Below are positions 16,045 through 24,606 of a stretch of DNA of 33,139 nucleotides, piece after piece. The stretch is from the NCBI GenBank assembly GCA_041838435.1, contig JBGYPO010000043.1:1-33139 (forward strand), read 5' to 3'. Every line of letters begins with the position of its first letter. Position 1 is the first letter of the stretch. The stretch comes from Aliicoccus sp041838435 (GTDB lineage: Bacteria > Bacillota > Bacilli > Staphylococcales > Salinicoccaceae). The position numbers and the translations under genes are program-made. Under the pieces are notes generated by a model. That model was not told where the DNA came from. It ran no database searches and saw only the letters and a list, made by a program, of their open reading frames with translations.

Positions 16045-17079
16045 TTATCCCTCTATTATCGTATTGCCAGCCGCACGATAAATTCTATCATTCAGAGCAG
16101 CTGAGTCTTCATTGTGAACAAATCCATGTAAATAAATAACTTCTACATGAGAGTTATCCATATCTCGTAAGGCACGGTAAAGATTGTGCGCAGCTTCTTC
16201 GTAGTCATAAACGTCTTTACATAAACCGATAAAGTGCACGTCACCTTTAATATATTGTTTCATAGTACTCGGTGCAATTACACCAATTACCCTTGATTCT
16301 TGCTCTATATATGGCGCGATGCCGGTCCAATTTTCAACCACTCGAACCGGTTGACGCGGTGAATAATGCTTATACTTCATTCCCGGTGAGATTGGCGCGG
16401 CATTCTGTGTTGTATCAATCGCAACGCTATCCTTTAACACTGCTTCTAAATCTCGCTTTGTTATAGCGCCCGGTCTCACAATACGGAATGGATTCGATGT
16501 ACAATCTATCACTGTACTCTCAAGACCGACAACTGACGAATCACTATTAATCACACCATAAATCCTGCCGTTTAAATCATCCAGTACATGATGACCATCT
16601 GTTGGTGACGGTTTCCCGCTTGTATTCGCACTCGGTGCTGCTATAGGAATATCAGCGGCCTTTAACACCGCCCGCGCGACTTCGTGCGCCGGCATGCGTA
16701 CCGCAACCGTGTGTAAACCTGCTGTTGCAGCCTGTGACAGAAAGCCCAATTTAAGCGGCAGGATGATCGATAAAGGTCCCGGCCAAAAACGTGACATCAG
16801 CTGACGTACTTTATCGTCGATGTCCGTTGTAAAGGCACCTAACTGCGATTCATCATGGATATGGATAATCAACGGATTATCCTCAGGTCGACCTTTCGCT
16901 TCAAACACACGTTTAATCGCCTGCTCATTCCGCGCATCAGCCGCCAGACCATATACTGTTTCAGTCGGCATACCAATAACCGCGCCCGCCTGTAATGCGG
17001 CCGCGATTTCATGTAAGTGTGTGTGTGCCCGACTCGTGTTCAAGTCACGAATTTGAATATCCCATGTTTTCGTGTGCAT
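16045..17079 (-). CDS. ywlC: L-threonylcarbamoyladenylate synthase (Sua5/YwlC type)
   Basis: Makes threonylcarbamoyl-AMP from Thr, bicarbonate and ATP for the t6A37 modification of ANN-decoding tRNAs. The 344-residue two-domain form has an N-terminal TsaC/YrdC domain (PTETVYGLA 38-46, KGRPEDNPL 62-70, and a later PSANTSGKPSPT) and the C-terminal Sua5 domain after the linker with SPGMKYKHYSPRQPV. The start at 17079 overlaps the prmC stop (TGATG) and is served by GGGAGG; the upstream in-frame codons are inside prmC. Confidence 0.93.
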   Translation of the reverse strand: MHTKTWDIQIRDLNTSRAHTHLHEIAAALQAGAVIGMPTETVYGLAADARNEQAIKRVFEAKGRPEDNPLIIHIHDESQLGAFTTDIDDKVRQLMSRFWPGPLSIILPLKLGFLSQAATAGLHTVAVRMPAHEVARAVLKAADIPIAAPSANTSGKPSPTDGHHVLDDLNGRIYGVINSDSSVVGLESTVIDCTSNPFRIVRPGAITKRDLEAVLKDSVAIDTTQNAAPISPGMKYKHYSPRQPVRVVENWTGIAPYIEQESRVIGVIAPSTMKQYIKGDVHFIGLCKDVYDYEEAAHNLYRALRDMDNSHVEVIYLHGFVHNEDSAALNDRIYRAAGNTIIEG

Positions 17080-17936
17080 CACAGGGCCTCCCATTGAAAA
17101 TAGATGATTCTGTCATGGTTATTGATATCTTTTATAATCTTAACGTCCACACTCGGCCATACAGATTGTATGTACTCTCGTAGCACACAGCCTTGACGAT
17201 ATCCTATTTCAAAATAAACGCGACCGCCAACATTTAAAATCTTATCTAAGTTCGACACCATGTGTTTGTAATAAATTAATCCATCGTCTTCTGCAAACAG
17301 TGCACTGTGCGGTTCATAATTAAATGTATCTTCACTCATGACGTCAACTTCTGAACGGTCAATATACGGTGGGTTTGAAACCAATACATCTACATTAATG
17401 TTGTAATTAATGTAGGGTTCAAATATATCGCCAAGTAAGTAATCGACCGGACCATTATTTTCATTTAATATATTTTTGTTTTTCTCAGCGACGCTTAGAG
17501 CATTTTGAAATTTATCGCTCATGTATATGTGATTTTTAGAATGCTTTGCAAGCGACAAACCAATTGCGCCGCTTCCTGTACCAATGTCCGCAATTGTAAT
17601 ACCCTCGAGCGGTTCTTGTTCTAAAATAAGTGCAACAAGCTCTTCGGTTTCAAAGCGTGGGATCAACACATCCTCATTCACAATAAACGTCTCATCATAA
17701 AAATGTGCAAATCCAACGACATATTGATACGGCTCTCCATTTAATACACGTTTTAGAGAAGTTTCATACAAATCTTTTTGTGCAACATTCATTGGTTCGC
17801 TAAGTGCCAATGTATATTCAACATTGTACAGCTTGAACATATCCTGAAATAATAATGTCGCAATGCGTGGTTCTAAGCCGTGTCCCCTAAGCTGTTTTTC
17901 AGCTTGAAGCATAACAGACTGATTAGAAACTCGCAT
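17079..17936 (-). CDS. prmC: Release factor glutamine methyltransferase PrmC
   Basis: Methylates the Gln of the GGQ motif in release factors, using SAM. The 285-residue product has the SAM-binding motif DIGTGSGAIGLSLA (117-130) and the substrate-binding NPPY at 188-191. It overlaps the 3' end of its substrate gene prfA by 14 bases and has only a weak ribosome binding site inside prfA. Translation is therefore probably coupled to that of RF1. Confidence 0.95.
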   Translation of the reverse strand: MRVSNQSVMLQAEKQLRGHGLEPRIATLLFQDMFKLYNVEYTLALSEPMNVAQKDLYETSLKRVLNGEPYQYVVGFAHFYDETFIVNEDVLIPRFETEELVALILEQEPLEGITIADIGTGSGAIGLSLAKHSKNHIYMSDKFQNALSVAEKNKNILNENNGPVDYLLGDIFEPYINYNINVDVLVSNPPYIDRSEVDVMSEDTFNYEPHSALFAEDDGLIYYKHMVSNLDKILNVGGRVYFEIGYRQGCVLREYIQSVWPSVDVKIIKDINNHDRIIYFQWEAL

Positions 17937-19002
17937 TATTTAAAGTCTCAAGTTTTGATGTTTGTTCTGAAATCGTTAAAGCATCGATAACTTCATCCAA
18001 TTTACCGGCCATAATTTGATCAAGTTTTTGTATTGTTAAACCGATTCTATGGTCTGTTACTCGGCTTTGAGGATAGTTATACGTACGAATACGTTCAGAA
18101 CGATCTCCTGTTCCAACAGCCGACTTACGTTGATCCGCATACTCTTGATGTGCTTCTTGCTGTTTTAAATCATACACACGTGCTTTTAAGACTTTCATTG
18201 CACGCTCACGGTTTTTGATTTGAGACTTTTCATCTTGTGACGTTACGACTGTACCTGTAGGTAAGTGTGTGATTCGCACTGCAGAGTCTGTCGTATTGAC
18301 GTGCTGCCCACCTGCGCCACTTGAGCGATACGTATCAATTTTTAAATCTTCATTTCTAATTTCTACTTCTACATCTTCAACTTCAGGTAAAACTGCGACT
18401 GTGGCTGTTGATGTGTGCACACGCCCTTGAGATTCAGTGTCAGGTACACGTTGCACACGGTGTGCCCCATTCTCATATTTCAATTTTGAGAATGCGCCCT
18501 GTCCCTGAATCATAAAACTGATTTCTTTGAATCCGCCCTGCTCACTTTGTGTGGAATCAACCACTTCTGTTTTCCAACCTTGTGTTTCTGCAAACCGTGA
18601 ATACATGCGGAACAAATCTCCTGCGAAAATTTGTGCCTCATCACCGCCGGCAGCACCACGAATTTCCATAATTACGTTTTTATCGTCGTTCGGGTCTGTT
18701 GGAATTAACAACACTTTTAGTTCTTGTTCAAGTCTAGGAATTATTTTTTCGCTCTCGTTAATTTCTTCTTTCAACATCTGAATCATATCTTTTTCATCTG
18801 TCTCGTTTAACATTTCCTTAGACTCTTCGATTGTCTCATTATGTTTTTTATATTCACGATATACATCGACTGTCTTTTGAAGATCGCTTTGCTCTTTAGA
18901 ATACTCTCTCAGTTTGTTCGGATCGCTGACTACATCTGGGTCACTGAGCAGCTCGTTTAACTGCTCGTAGCGTTCTTCGATAATCTCTAGTTTATCAAAC
19001 AT
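17923..19002 (-). CDS. prfA: Peptide chain release factor 1
   Basis: Recognises UAA and UAG and triggers peptide release on the ribosome. The 359-residue form from the ATG at 19002 (MFDKLEIIEERYEQL) is preferred, because AGAAGGAGAAC precedes it. The stop-codon-recognising tripeptide is Pro-Asp-Thr (187-189, PxT type of RF1), and the catalytic GGQ is at 231-233 in SSGAGGQHVN. A possible minus-strand TATAAT lies at 19038-19033 with a poor -35. It heads the operon running to mnaA; tdk, usually upstream in Bacillus, is absent. Confidence 0.96.
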   Translation of the reverse strand: MFDKLEIIEERYEQLNELLSDPDVVSDPNKLREYSKEQSDLQKTVDVYREYKKHNETIEESKEMLNETDEKDMIQMLKEEINESEKIIPRLEQELKVLLIPTDPNDDKNVIMEIRGAAGGDEAQIFAGDLFRMYSRFAETQGWKTEVVDSTQSEQGGFKEISFMIQGQGAFSKLKYENGAHRVQRVPDTESQGRVHTSTATVAVLPEVEDVEVEIRNEDLKIDTYRSSGAGGQHVNTTDSAVRITHLPTGTVVTSQDEKSQIKNRERAMKVLKARVYDLKQQEAHQEYADQRKSAVGTGDRSERIRTYNYPQSRVTDHRIGLTIQKLDQIMAGKLDEVIDALTISEQTSKLETLNNASF

Positions 19003-19068
19003 GTTGTTCTCCTTCTTCTTATAAAAGTCCATATGATTATATCATAATTTGTATGATTTCTTCGCTCA

Positions 19069-19113
19069 TAAAAAAACTAGAACGTAAACCACAATGTGGT
19101 TACGTCCTAGTTT
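19069..19113 (-). terminator. Terminator of rpmE
   Basis: A long stem (arms about 19074-19093 and 19095-19113, one bulge and one G-U wobble in minus-strand RNA) is followed by seven T residues. It begins 17 bases past the rpmE stop, so prfA needs its own promoter in the following 66 bases. Confidence 0.88.
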
Positions 19114-19129
19114 ATATTGTTCATTCTTA

Positions 19130-19342
19130 TTAGTTATCTGATTTGAGGCCGAATTTTTTGTTGAACTTCTCAACACGTCCGTCTGCTGAAGCGAACTTCT
19201 GACGTCCAGTGTAGAATGGGTGACATTCGTTACAAAGTTCTACTGAAATGTCTTTGCCCAGTACTGAGCCTGTTTCAAATTCGTTACCACAAGAGCAAGT
19301 GACTTTGACTGTTTGATAATTTGGATGAATTCCTGTTTTCAT
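19130..19342 (-). CDS. rpmE: Ribosomal protein L31, zinc-binding type
   Basis: A large-subunit protein that bridges to the 30S head. Its 70 residues contain a complete zinc ribbon: Cys16 and Cys18 (CSC) and Cys37 and Cys40 (CNEC). This is the C+ type, unlike the cysteine-free RpmE2 of Staphylococcus aureus. A cysteine-free paralogue, if present, is elsewhere. Expressed from its own promoter after rho, with a structured leader. Confidence 0.95.
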   Translation of the reverse strand: MKTGIHPNYQTVKVTCSCGNEFETGSVLGKDISVELCNECHPFYTGRQKFASADGRVEKFNKKFGLKSDN

Positions 19343-19407
19343 AAATAATCTCTCCTTTGCCCTGGACCATCTGGAACAGAGTGATTCGCGTCTTACACGC
19401 GTAGCAA
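19343..19407 (-). promoter_or_regulatory. Candidate L31 leader (autoregulatory mRNA structure)
   Basis: The predicted 5' UTR of rpmE holds a small CGCGT/ACGCG hairpin. It also holds a CTC...TCC segment that can pair with the GGAGAG ribosome binding site just before the ATG. Structured leaders in front of L31 genes are known in Firmicutes as proposed ribosomal-protein feedback sites. Membership in that class is inference from position and pairing, not from an alignment. Confidence 0.4.
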
Positions 19408-19413
19408 TTAGTT

Positions 19414-19442
19414 ATTATACACGCATATATTCTGAAAATCAA
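19414..19442 (-). promoter_or_regulatory. Promoter of rpmE
   Basis: TTGATT (19442-19437), a 17-base spacer and TATAAT (19419-19414) form a near-consensus sigma-A promoter. Transcription should start near 19407. Confidence 0.8.
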
Positions 19443-19456
19443 GCATTTGATTCACA

Positions 19457-20758
19457 TTAAATAATCGGTTTACCTGTCTTCTTCGACTCGACCATTTTGC
19501 CTGCCAATACATCGAAAAACGCGTCGTTTGTCTTTGTTGATTTCAGCACCCTTAAGAAGCGCTCTGTAAAATCTGACGAGTCAGTGAATAGGTTTCTTAA
19601 CTGCCATAATATATCGAGTTCTTTTTTATCGAGTAAAAGCTCTTCTTTACGCGTGCTCGAGCGACGAATGTCAATTGCCGGATAAATACGACGTTCACTT
19701 AAGTTGCGGTCTAGATGTAACTCCATGTTACCCGTCCCTTTAAATTCCTCATAGATTACATCATCCATACGCGAACCAGTATCGACAAGTGCAGTTGCTA
19801 ATATTGTTAGGGAACCGCCTGCTTCTATGTTACGCGCAGCACCAAAGAAGTGCTTCGGACGATGTAGCGAAGCCGGATCAAGACCCCCGCTCAGCGTACG
19901 GCCACTCGGTGGTATAACCAAGTTATACGCACGTGCAAGCCGCGTGATAGAGTCCATTAAAATAATGACGTCTTCACCCATCTCCACCAGGCGTTTTGAA
20001 CGTTCCAGTACTAACTCAGCAACTTTCACGTGATGCTCCGGTGGCTCATCGAACGTCGAATGTACAACGTTTGCTTCAACAACAGAACGTTCAATGTCCG
20101 TCACCTCTTCTGGCCGCTCACCAATTAACAAGATAAAAAGCTTCGAATCCGGATGATTCGTTGTAATCGAATTTGCGATTTCTTTTAAGAGGGATGTCTT
20201 ACCAGCCTTTGGCGGCGCCACGATTAATCCACGTTGACCGAAACCAATCGGTGTAACGAGATCCATTATACGTGTCGATATTTCTCTTGGACTATTTTCT
20301 AAACGGATGTGCTGATCCGGATATAAAGGCGTCAACGCTTGGAAGTGCGGGCGTTTCTTAATTTGTTCAGCATTTAAATCATTGATAAAGTCGACCTGCA
20401 ATAAACCATAATATTTCTCATTGTCCTTAGGTTTACGCACCTTACCCGTCACCTTATCGCCTTTTTTTAATTCAAAACGACGAATTTGGGATGCAGATAT
20501 ATAGATGTCCTTTTCCCCTTTAGAGAAATTGACTGTTCTTAAGAAACCAAAACCATCTTGTTGGATATCGTCTAAAACACCCTCCATATAATAGTTTCCG
20601 TCTTTCTCCATCTCTTTCTCCATTACAGCTAATACAAGTTCTTTCTTGTTAAGACGGCTGTAGTTTTGGAGATTAAGTGCTTTTGCTTGTTCTGTAAGTT
20701 CTTTTGTTGTGTTATTGCGATAATATTCGTCAAAAGACTTATACTTCATGTCTGCCAT
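19457..20758 (-). CDS. rho: Transcription termination factor Rho
   Basis: A hexameric RNA-dependent ATPase that ends transcription. The 433 residues comprise an N-terminal helical Rho-N region (SFDEYYRNNTTKELTEQAK), a cold-shock-like RNA-binding domain (about 57-125, DGFGFLR), the Walker A motif PPKAGKTSLL around 182-191, and a Walker B with ILMDSITRLARAYN. The bicyclomycin-site-like GGLDPASLHRPK is also present. The ribosome binding site before the ATG is weak (nearest AGGA about 22 bases away). The upstream 221 bases include a minus-strand TATAAT at 20827-20822. Weak initiation would be consistent with regulated expression. Confidence 0.95.
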   Translation of the reverse strand: MADMKYKSFDEYYRNNTTKELTEQAKALNLQNYSRLNKKELVLAVMEKEMEKDGNYYMEGVLDDIQQDGFGFLRTVNFSKGEKDIYISASQIRRFELKKGDKVTGKVRKPKDNEKYYGLLQVDFINDLNAEQIKKRPHFQALTPLYPDQHIRLENSPREISTRIMDLVTPIGFGQRGLIVAPPKAGKTSLLKEIANSITTNHPDSKLFILLIGERPEEVTDIERSVVEANVVHSTFDEPPEHHVKVAELVLERSKRLVEMGEDVIILMDSITRLARAYNLVIPPSGRTLSGGLDPASLHRPKHFFGAARNIEAGGSLTILATALVDTGSRMDDVIYEEFKGTGNMELHLDRNLSERRIYPAIDIRRSSTRKEELLLDKKELDILWQLRNLFTDSSDFTERFLRVLKSTKTNDAFFDVLAGKMVESKKTGKPII

Positions 20759-20937
20759 AACGAGTATGTCACTTCTCTTTCCTTTAATTGTTCTTATTTG
20801 GTTTAAATATGTATCGGATAATTATATAGGAGGTTTTAAAAAGATAAATTGTGGTCTTCTTCACCGGAGAATAATTACAAGTCTGTATTGTACATGATAC
20901 ATAAAAATTTATAAAGCCTTAACGCCAAACTGTAAAT

Positions 20938-20971
20938 GAAGTAGTACATCCTTATTGGTATGCACTACTTC
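20938..20971 (-). terminator. Probable terminator after glpX
   Basis: The arms 20938-20949 and 20960-20971 pair over 11 of 12 positions around a 10-base loop, 8 bases past the glpX stop. The following tract is only mildly T-rich on the minus strand, so efficiency is uncertain. Confidence 0.6.
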
Positions 20972-20979
20972 TTGTACTA

Positions 20980-21945
20980 TTAGTCTTCTAACACCATGTT
21001 TGGTTTTTTATCGAGTCTGTGTGTCCCATTGATAAAACGAAGTGTACCACTTTTTGCTCTCATGACGATTGAAGATGTTTCAGCATGCTGACCTTTAAAG
21101 CGCACACCACGCATCAACTCACCTTCGGTTACAGCTGTTGCAGCAAAAATTGCATCATCACCTGTAACTAGGTCGTCTAAGTATAATTTTTGGTCTGGGT
21201 CAATTCCCATCTCTTTACAACGCGCACGTTCCTCGTCACTGTGCGGATAGAGTCTTGCCTGGAAATCCCCACCCATACATTTCATTGCAACAGCAGCAAT
21301 TACACCTTCTGGTGCACCACCTGAGCCAAGTAACATATCAACACCTGTCCAATCAAAACACGTGTTTACTGCTGCAATCACGTCACCATTATCAATCATC
21401 TTAATACGTGCATCACACGCACGAATTTCATCGATTAATTGCTGATTACGCTCACGCTTTAAAATAGTAACTGTGACTTCAGAAACTGATTTGTTCTTTG
21501 CTTTTGCGACCGCTTCAATGTTCTCTCTAACACTCGCATCCAAATCAATGACACCAAAACAATCCGGGCCAACGGCAATTTTATGCATGTACATATCGGG
21601 TGCATGGAGAAGATTCCCTTTATCTGCAACAGCAAGCACTGTCATTGCATTCCAACCGCCACTTGCAACGATGGAAGTTCCTTCAAGTGGATCTACTGCG
21701 ATGTCGATGTGTGGGCCGTCTCCAGTGCCTAACTCCTCACCGATATACAGCATCGGCGCTTCATCCATCTCACCTTCACCAATGACCACCGTTCCATTCA
21801 TCGGAATTGTGTCGAACACTTTTCTCATAGCTGTTGTTGCAGCATCATCGGCAGCATCCTTTTGACCCTTACCTACCCATCTTGCGCTTTGTAAGGCAGC
21901 AGCTTCCGTAACACGCACGAGCTCCATCGACAAACTTCTTTCCAT
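20980..21945 (-). CDS. glpX: Class II fructose-1,6-bisphosphatase GlpX
   Basis: Hydrolyses fructose 1,6-bisphosphate in gluconeogenesis. The 321-residue product carries the metal-binding GEGEMDEAPM (56-65) and DPLEGT (85-90) and the later GSGGAPEGV. AGGGGGA precedes the ATG. It lies between murAB and rho, 75 bases after murAB; Bacillus subtilis keeps the same order. It probably shares a transcript with murAB and tal. Confidence 0.95.
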   Translation of the reverse strand: MERSLSMELVRVTEAAALQSARWVGKGQKDAADDAATTAMRKVFDTIPMNGTVVIGEGEMDEAPMLYIGEELGTGDGPHIDIAVDPLEGTSIVASGGWNAMTVLAVADKGNLLHAPDMYMHKIAVGPDCFGVIDLDASVRENIEAVAKAKNKSVSEVTVTILKRERNQQLIDEIRACDARIKMIDNGDVIAAVNTCFDWTGVDMLLGSGGAPEGVIAAVAMKCMGGDFQARLYPHSDEERARCKEMGIDPDQKLYLDDLVTGDDAIFAATAVTEGELMRGVRFKGQHAETSSIVMRAKSGTLRFINGTHRLDKKPNMVLED

Positions 21946-22020
21946 TAATAAATCCCCCTTGAAATGTCCAAAACTTTTCTTAATTGTAACACAAAAAAAG
22001 TTGCATAATATAGAGTGAAT

Positions 22021-23289
22021 TTACGAGTCTGCGATTGGTTCACGCCATATATCCGCACCAACACTGCTTAGTTTTTTCACAATATCCGTATAGCCTCTAT
22101 CGATATGGCTAACATTGTGAATCGTCGTCACACCGTCCGCCATAAGGCCTGCAATCAGCAGTGAAGCACCTGCTCGCAGGTCACTCGCTGAAACATCGGC
22201 ACCTCGTAACTGAGATGGATAAATAATAGCAGAACCACTATTGTTTTCAATCTTCCCATTCATACGAGACAGTTCATCCACATGTCTAAACCTTGCCGGA
22301 TAAATTGTCTCGGTAATTTTACTTGGCGCGTCACCCAGGAATAAGAGCGGGGTAATCGGTTGTTGAAGATCGGTTGCAAACCCAGGGTACACCTGTGTTT
22401 TCACATTGATCGGATACACTTCTTTTGGTCTCGAGATCACAGCATAGTCATCGTGAATATCGACATTGACACCAAACTCTGTCAGTTTTGCAGTCAATGA
22501 TTCCAAGTGCGTCGGGATAATGTTTCGAACAGTGAAGTTCTCACCCATAGCTGCACCGGCAATCATGTATGTGCCTGCTTCAATACGGTCTGGGATAATA
22601 TTATGACGCGTACCAAACAGTTCCTCTACACCTTTAATTTTTATCGTATCTGTACCCGCACCACGGATGTCTGCACCCATATTATTAAGCAGTGTTGCGA
22701 CGTCAACTATTTCAGGTTCTTTTGCGACGTTCTCTAAAATAGTGCGTCCTTTAGCCATGCACGCAGCGATCATAATATTAATCGTTGCACCGACAGAAAC
22801 GACGTCAAAGAAAATTGTTGCGCCCGTCAGTTTTTCTGCTTCTAAATACATCGCGCCATGTTCATTACGCACAGTGACACCCAGTGCTTCAAAACCTTTG
22901 ATGTGCTGGTCTATCGGACGCGGCCCAAGTGGACAGCCTCCCGGCAAACCAATCACACAGCGCTTAAAACGCGCAAGCAAAGAACCCATCATATAATATG
23001 ATGCGCGCAACGATTGTACTTTTTGGTTCGGCAGCGGTACATTTTCAGCATTAGAACTATTCACTTTTAGTGTTGTGCCGTCTAAAGTGGTTTCCACGTT
23101 TAAATCATTCAGTAAACTCATCAATGTTTCAACATCGGAAATTTCCGGCAGGCCCTCTAATACAACATCACCACTCGATGCTAAAATTGACGCTGGAATA
23201 AGTGCAACCGCACTATTTTTTGCACCACTAATACTCACTTCGCCAGTGAGCTTTTTGCCACCACGGACTTTTATCACTTCTTTTGTCAT
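22021..23289 (-). CDS. murAB: UDP-N-acetylglucosamine 1-carboxyvinyltransferase MurA2
   Basis: The second MurA of the window, catalysing the same PEP transfer as MurAA. The 422-residue product contains SGAKNSAVAL at the UDP-GlcNAc site and LPGGCPLGPRPID with catalytic Cys119. VGATINIMI and PDRIEAGTYMIAGA match MurAA at the corresponding positions. The neighbourhood (tal, glpX, rho) identifies it as the murAB/murZ copy, usually the minor or stress-induced enzyme in staphylococci and bacilli. GGAGA precedes the ATG. Confidence 0.95.
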   Translation of the reverse strand: MTKEVIKVRGGKKLTGEVSISGAKNSAVALIPASILASSGDVVLEGLPEISDVETLMSLLNDLNVETTLDGTTLKVNSSNAENVPLPNQKVQSLRASYYMMGSLLARFKRCVIGLPGGCPLGPRPIDQHIKGFEALGVTVRNEHGAMYLEAEKLTGATIFFDVVSVGATINIMIAACMAKGRTILENVAKEPEIVDVATLLNNMGADIRGAGTDTIKIKGVEELFGTRHNIIPDRIEAGTYMIAGAAMGENFTVRNIIPTHLESLTAKLTEFGVNVDIHDDYAVISRPKEVYPINVKTQVYPGFATDLQQPITPLLFLGDAPSKITETIYPARFRHVDELSRMNGKIENNSGSAIIYPSQLRGADVSASDLRAGASLLIAGLMADGVTTIHNVSHIDRGYTDIVKKLSSVGADIWREPIADS

Positions 23290-23323
23290 TATATAAATCT
23301 CCTAACTCACTGAATTCAAGCAT

Positions 23324-23962
23324 CTATTGATTCCAATCTGCTAAAAACTTCTCGATTCCCTGATCTGTTAACGGATGCTTCGTCAACTCTTTCAAGACTT
23401 TGTATGGAATCGTTGCGATATGTGCACCACGAATTGCCGCGCCATGAACATGCGTTTTGTCGCGGATTGAAGCTGCAATAATCTCTGTCTCAATACCATG
23501 CACATTGAAGATATAAGAAATATCTTCAATAATCTGCAGCCCGTCAAGCCCAATGTCATCCAAGCGCCCTATAAACGGTGATACATACGTCGCACCTGCA
23601 TGTGCTGCTGTTAATGCCTGAACTGTATTAAATACTAATGTCACATTTGTTTTTATATTTTCTTCAGATAAAACCTTAACGGCCTTCATACCTTCATCTG
23701 TCATCGGAATCTTCACGATAATATGTTCGTGGAGTGCTGCAAGCGCACGCCCTTCTTCAATCATACCATTTGCGTCGAGCGCAATCACTTCACCACTGAC
23801 AGGTCCATCTACAAGATTTGCAATATCAACTAAGCGCTCATGAAAAGAAATACCTTTTTCCTTCGCTACAAGTGATGGATTGGTCGTCACACCACTCAAA
23901 ACACCCCATTCAAATATCTCATGAATCTCGTCTATGTTTGCCGTATCTATAAAGTATTTCAT
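23324..23962 (-). CDS. tal: Transaldolase (YwjH/FSA-like subfamily)
   Basis: Transfers a dihydroxyacetone unit between pentose phosphate sugars. The short 212-residue form contains DTANIDEI, GVTTNPSL, the Schiff-base Lys84 in IIVKIPMT, and YVSPFIGRLDDIG. Phe in SPFIGR, where fructose-6-phosphate aldolases carry Tyr, points to transaldolase rather than aldolase activity. AAGGAG lies before the ATG. A fructose-bisphosphate aldolase gene (fbaA), common at this locus, is absent between tal and ywjG. Confidence 0.9.
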   Translation of the reverse strand: MKYFIDTANIDEIHEIFEWGVLSGVTTNPSLVAKEKGISFHERLVDIANLVDGPVSGEVIALDANGMIEEGRALAALHEHIIVKIPMTDEGMKAVKVLSEENIKTNVTLVFNTVQALTAAHAGATYVSPFIGRLDDIGLDGLQIIEDISYIFNVHGIETEIIAASIRDKTHVHGAAIRGAHIATIPYKVLKELTKHPLTDQGIEKFLADWNQ

Positions 23963-24016
23963 TTAAGCGTCTCCTTACATAGTGTTTCTCTCATTATAGT
24001 TTAAGTTGTAATTATA

Positions 24017-24051
24017 TTAAAGATTTTGACATCACTGTCACCAAATCTTAA
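24017..24051. promoter_or_regulatory. Dyad between divergent tal and ywjG
   Basis: Nested arms pair here: TTAA (24017-24020 with 24048-24051), GATTT with AAATC (22-26 with 43-47), and GACA with TGTC (28-31 with 36-39). The loop is TCAC. No long T-tract follows on either strand. It overlaps a possible minus-strand -35 (GTGACA, 19 bases before TATAAT), so an operator for tal is plausible. Confidence 0.4.
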
Positions 24052-24074
24052 ACTTTTAGTAATGGAGGGGTTTC

Positions 24075-24590
24075 ATGGATAAAATACTGCATACACAATT
24101 CACACATATTTTAAATGGTATTAACCAGCAATCAGATGAAATAGAAATGGCGGGCAGGCTGCTCGCGCAGGCTGCTTTTGGGCAGGGAAATATATATGTA
24201 CGCGGATTTGGGGATTTGGAATTATTAGAAGCTTGGATAGCAGAAAGCGAAACAGCTCTGCCGCGTACGGGCCCATTCGAAGGCATCGCACCAATTACTA
24301 CAGCAGACCGCGTACTCGTATTAAGTAAGTTTATTGATGAACCGCTCGTGACCTTCTTACAGGAACTCGACGAAGTCGGAATTGAGTACGTTTTAATTTG
24401 CAATCGGAAGAACCCCGTGACTGAAGTTGAGTTTGATTTTGACACTGTTCATCACTTTATCGATTTAAAGTCACCGCGCGAAGTCATTCCGACACCTGAC
24501 TTAGATCGCATCGTTAATCCGTATGTCATGTCGTTCATGTATGTATATTTTCAGATGTATGCCCTCGTGATGGAGATGGGCGAAGGGTAG
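24075..24590 (+). CDS. ywjG: DUF2529 (YwjG) SIS-like protein
   Basis: A 171-residue cytosolic protein matching the DUF2529/YwjG family, which has a sugar-isomerase (SIS)-like fold but no assigned reaction. QGNIYVRGFGDLELLEAW resembles the nucleotide/sugar phosphate-binding start of SIS domains, and TTADRVLVLSKF resembles the second strand. The start is fixed by GGAGGGG four to five bases upstream. It is one of the few plus-strand genes here and faces pyrG. Its transcript would run into the 41-bp repeat array before reaching the pyrG-side terminator. Confidence 0.8.
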   Translation: MDKILHTQFTHILNGINQQSDEIEMAGRLLAQAAFGQGNIYVRGFGDLELLEAWIAESETALPRTGPFEGIAPITTADRVLVLSKFIDEPLVTFLQELDEVGIEYVLICNRKNPVTEVEFDFDTVHHFIDLKSPREVIPTPDLDRIVNPYVMSFMYVYFQMYALVMEMGEG

Positions 24591-24606
24591 CGGATGGGGT
24601 TTGGGA

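Noticed and set aside
24028..24042. Relation of the tal upstream dyad to the second repeat array through the shared TGACAGTGA
   Set aside because: A nine-base match is expected by chance at this window size, and the surrounding bases do not match.
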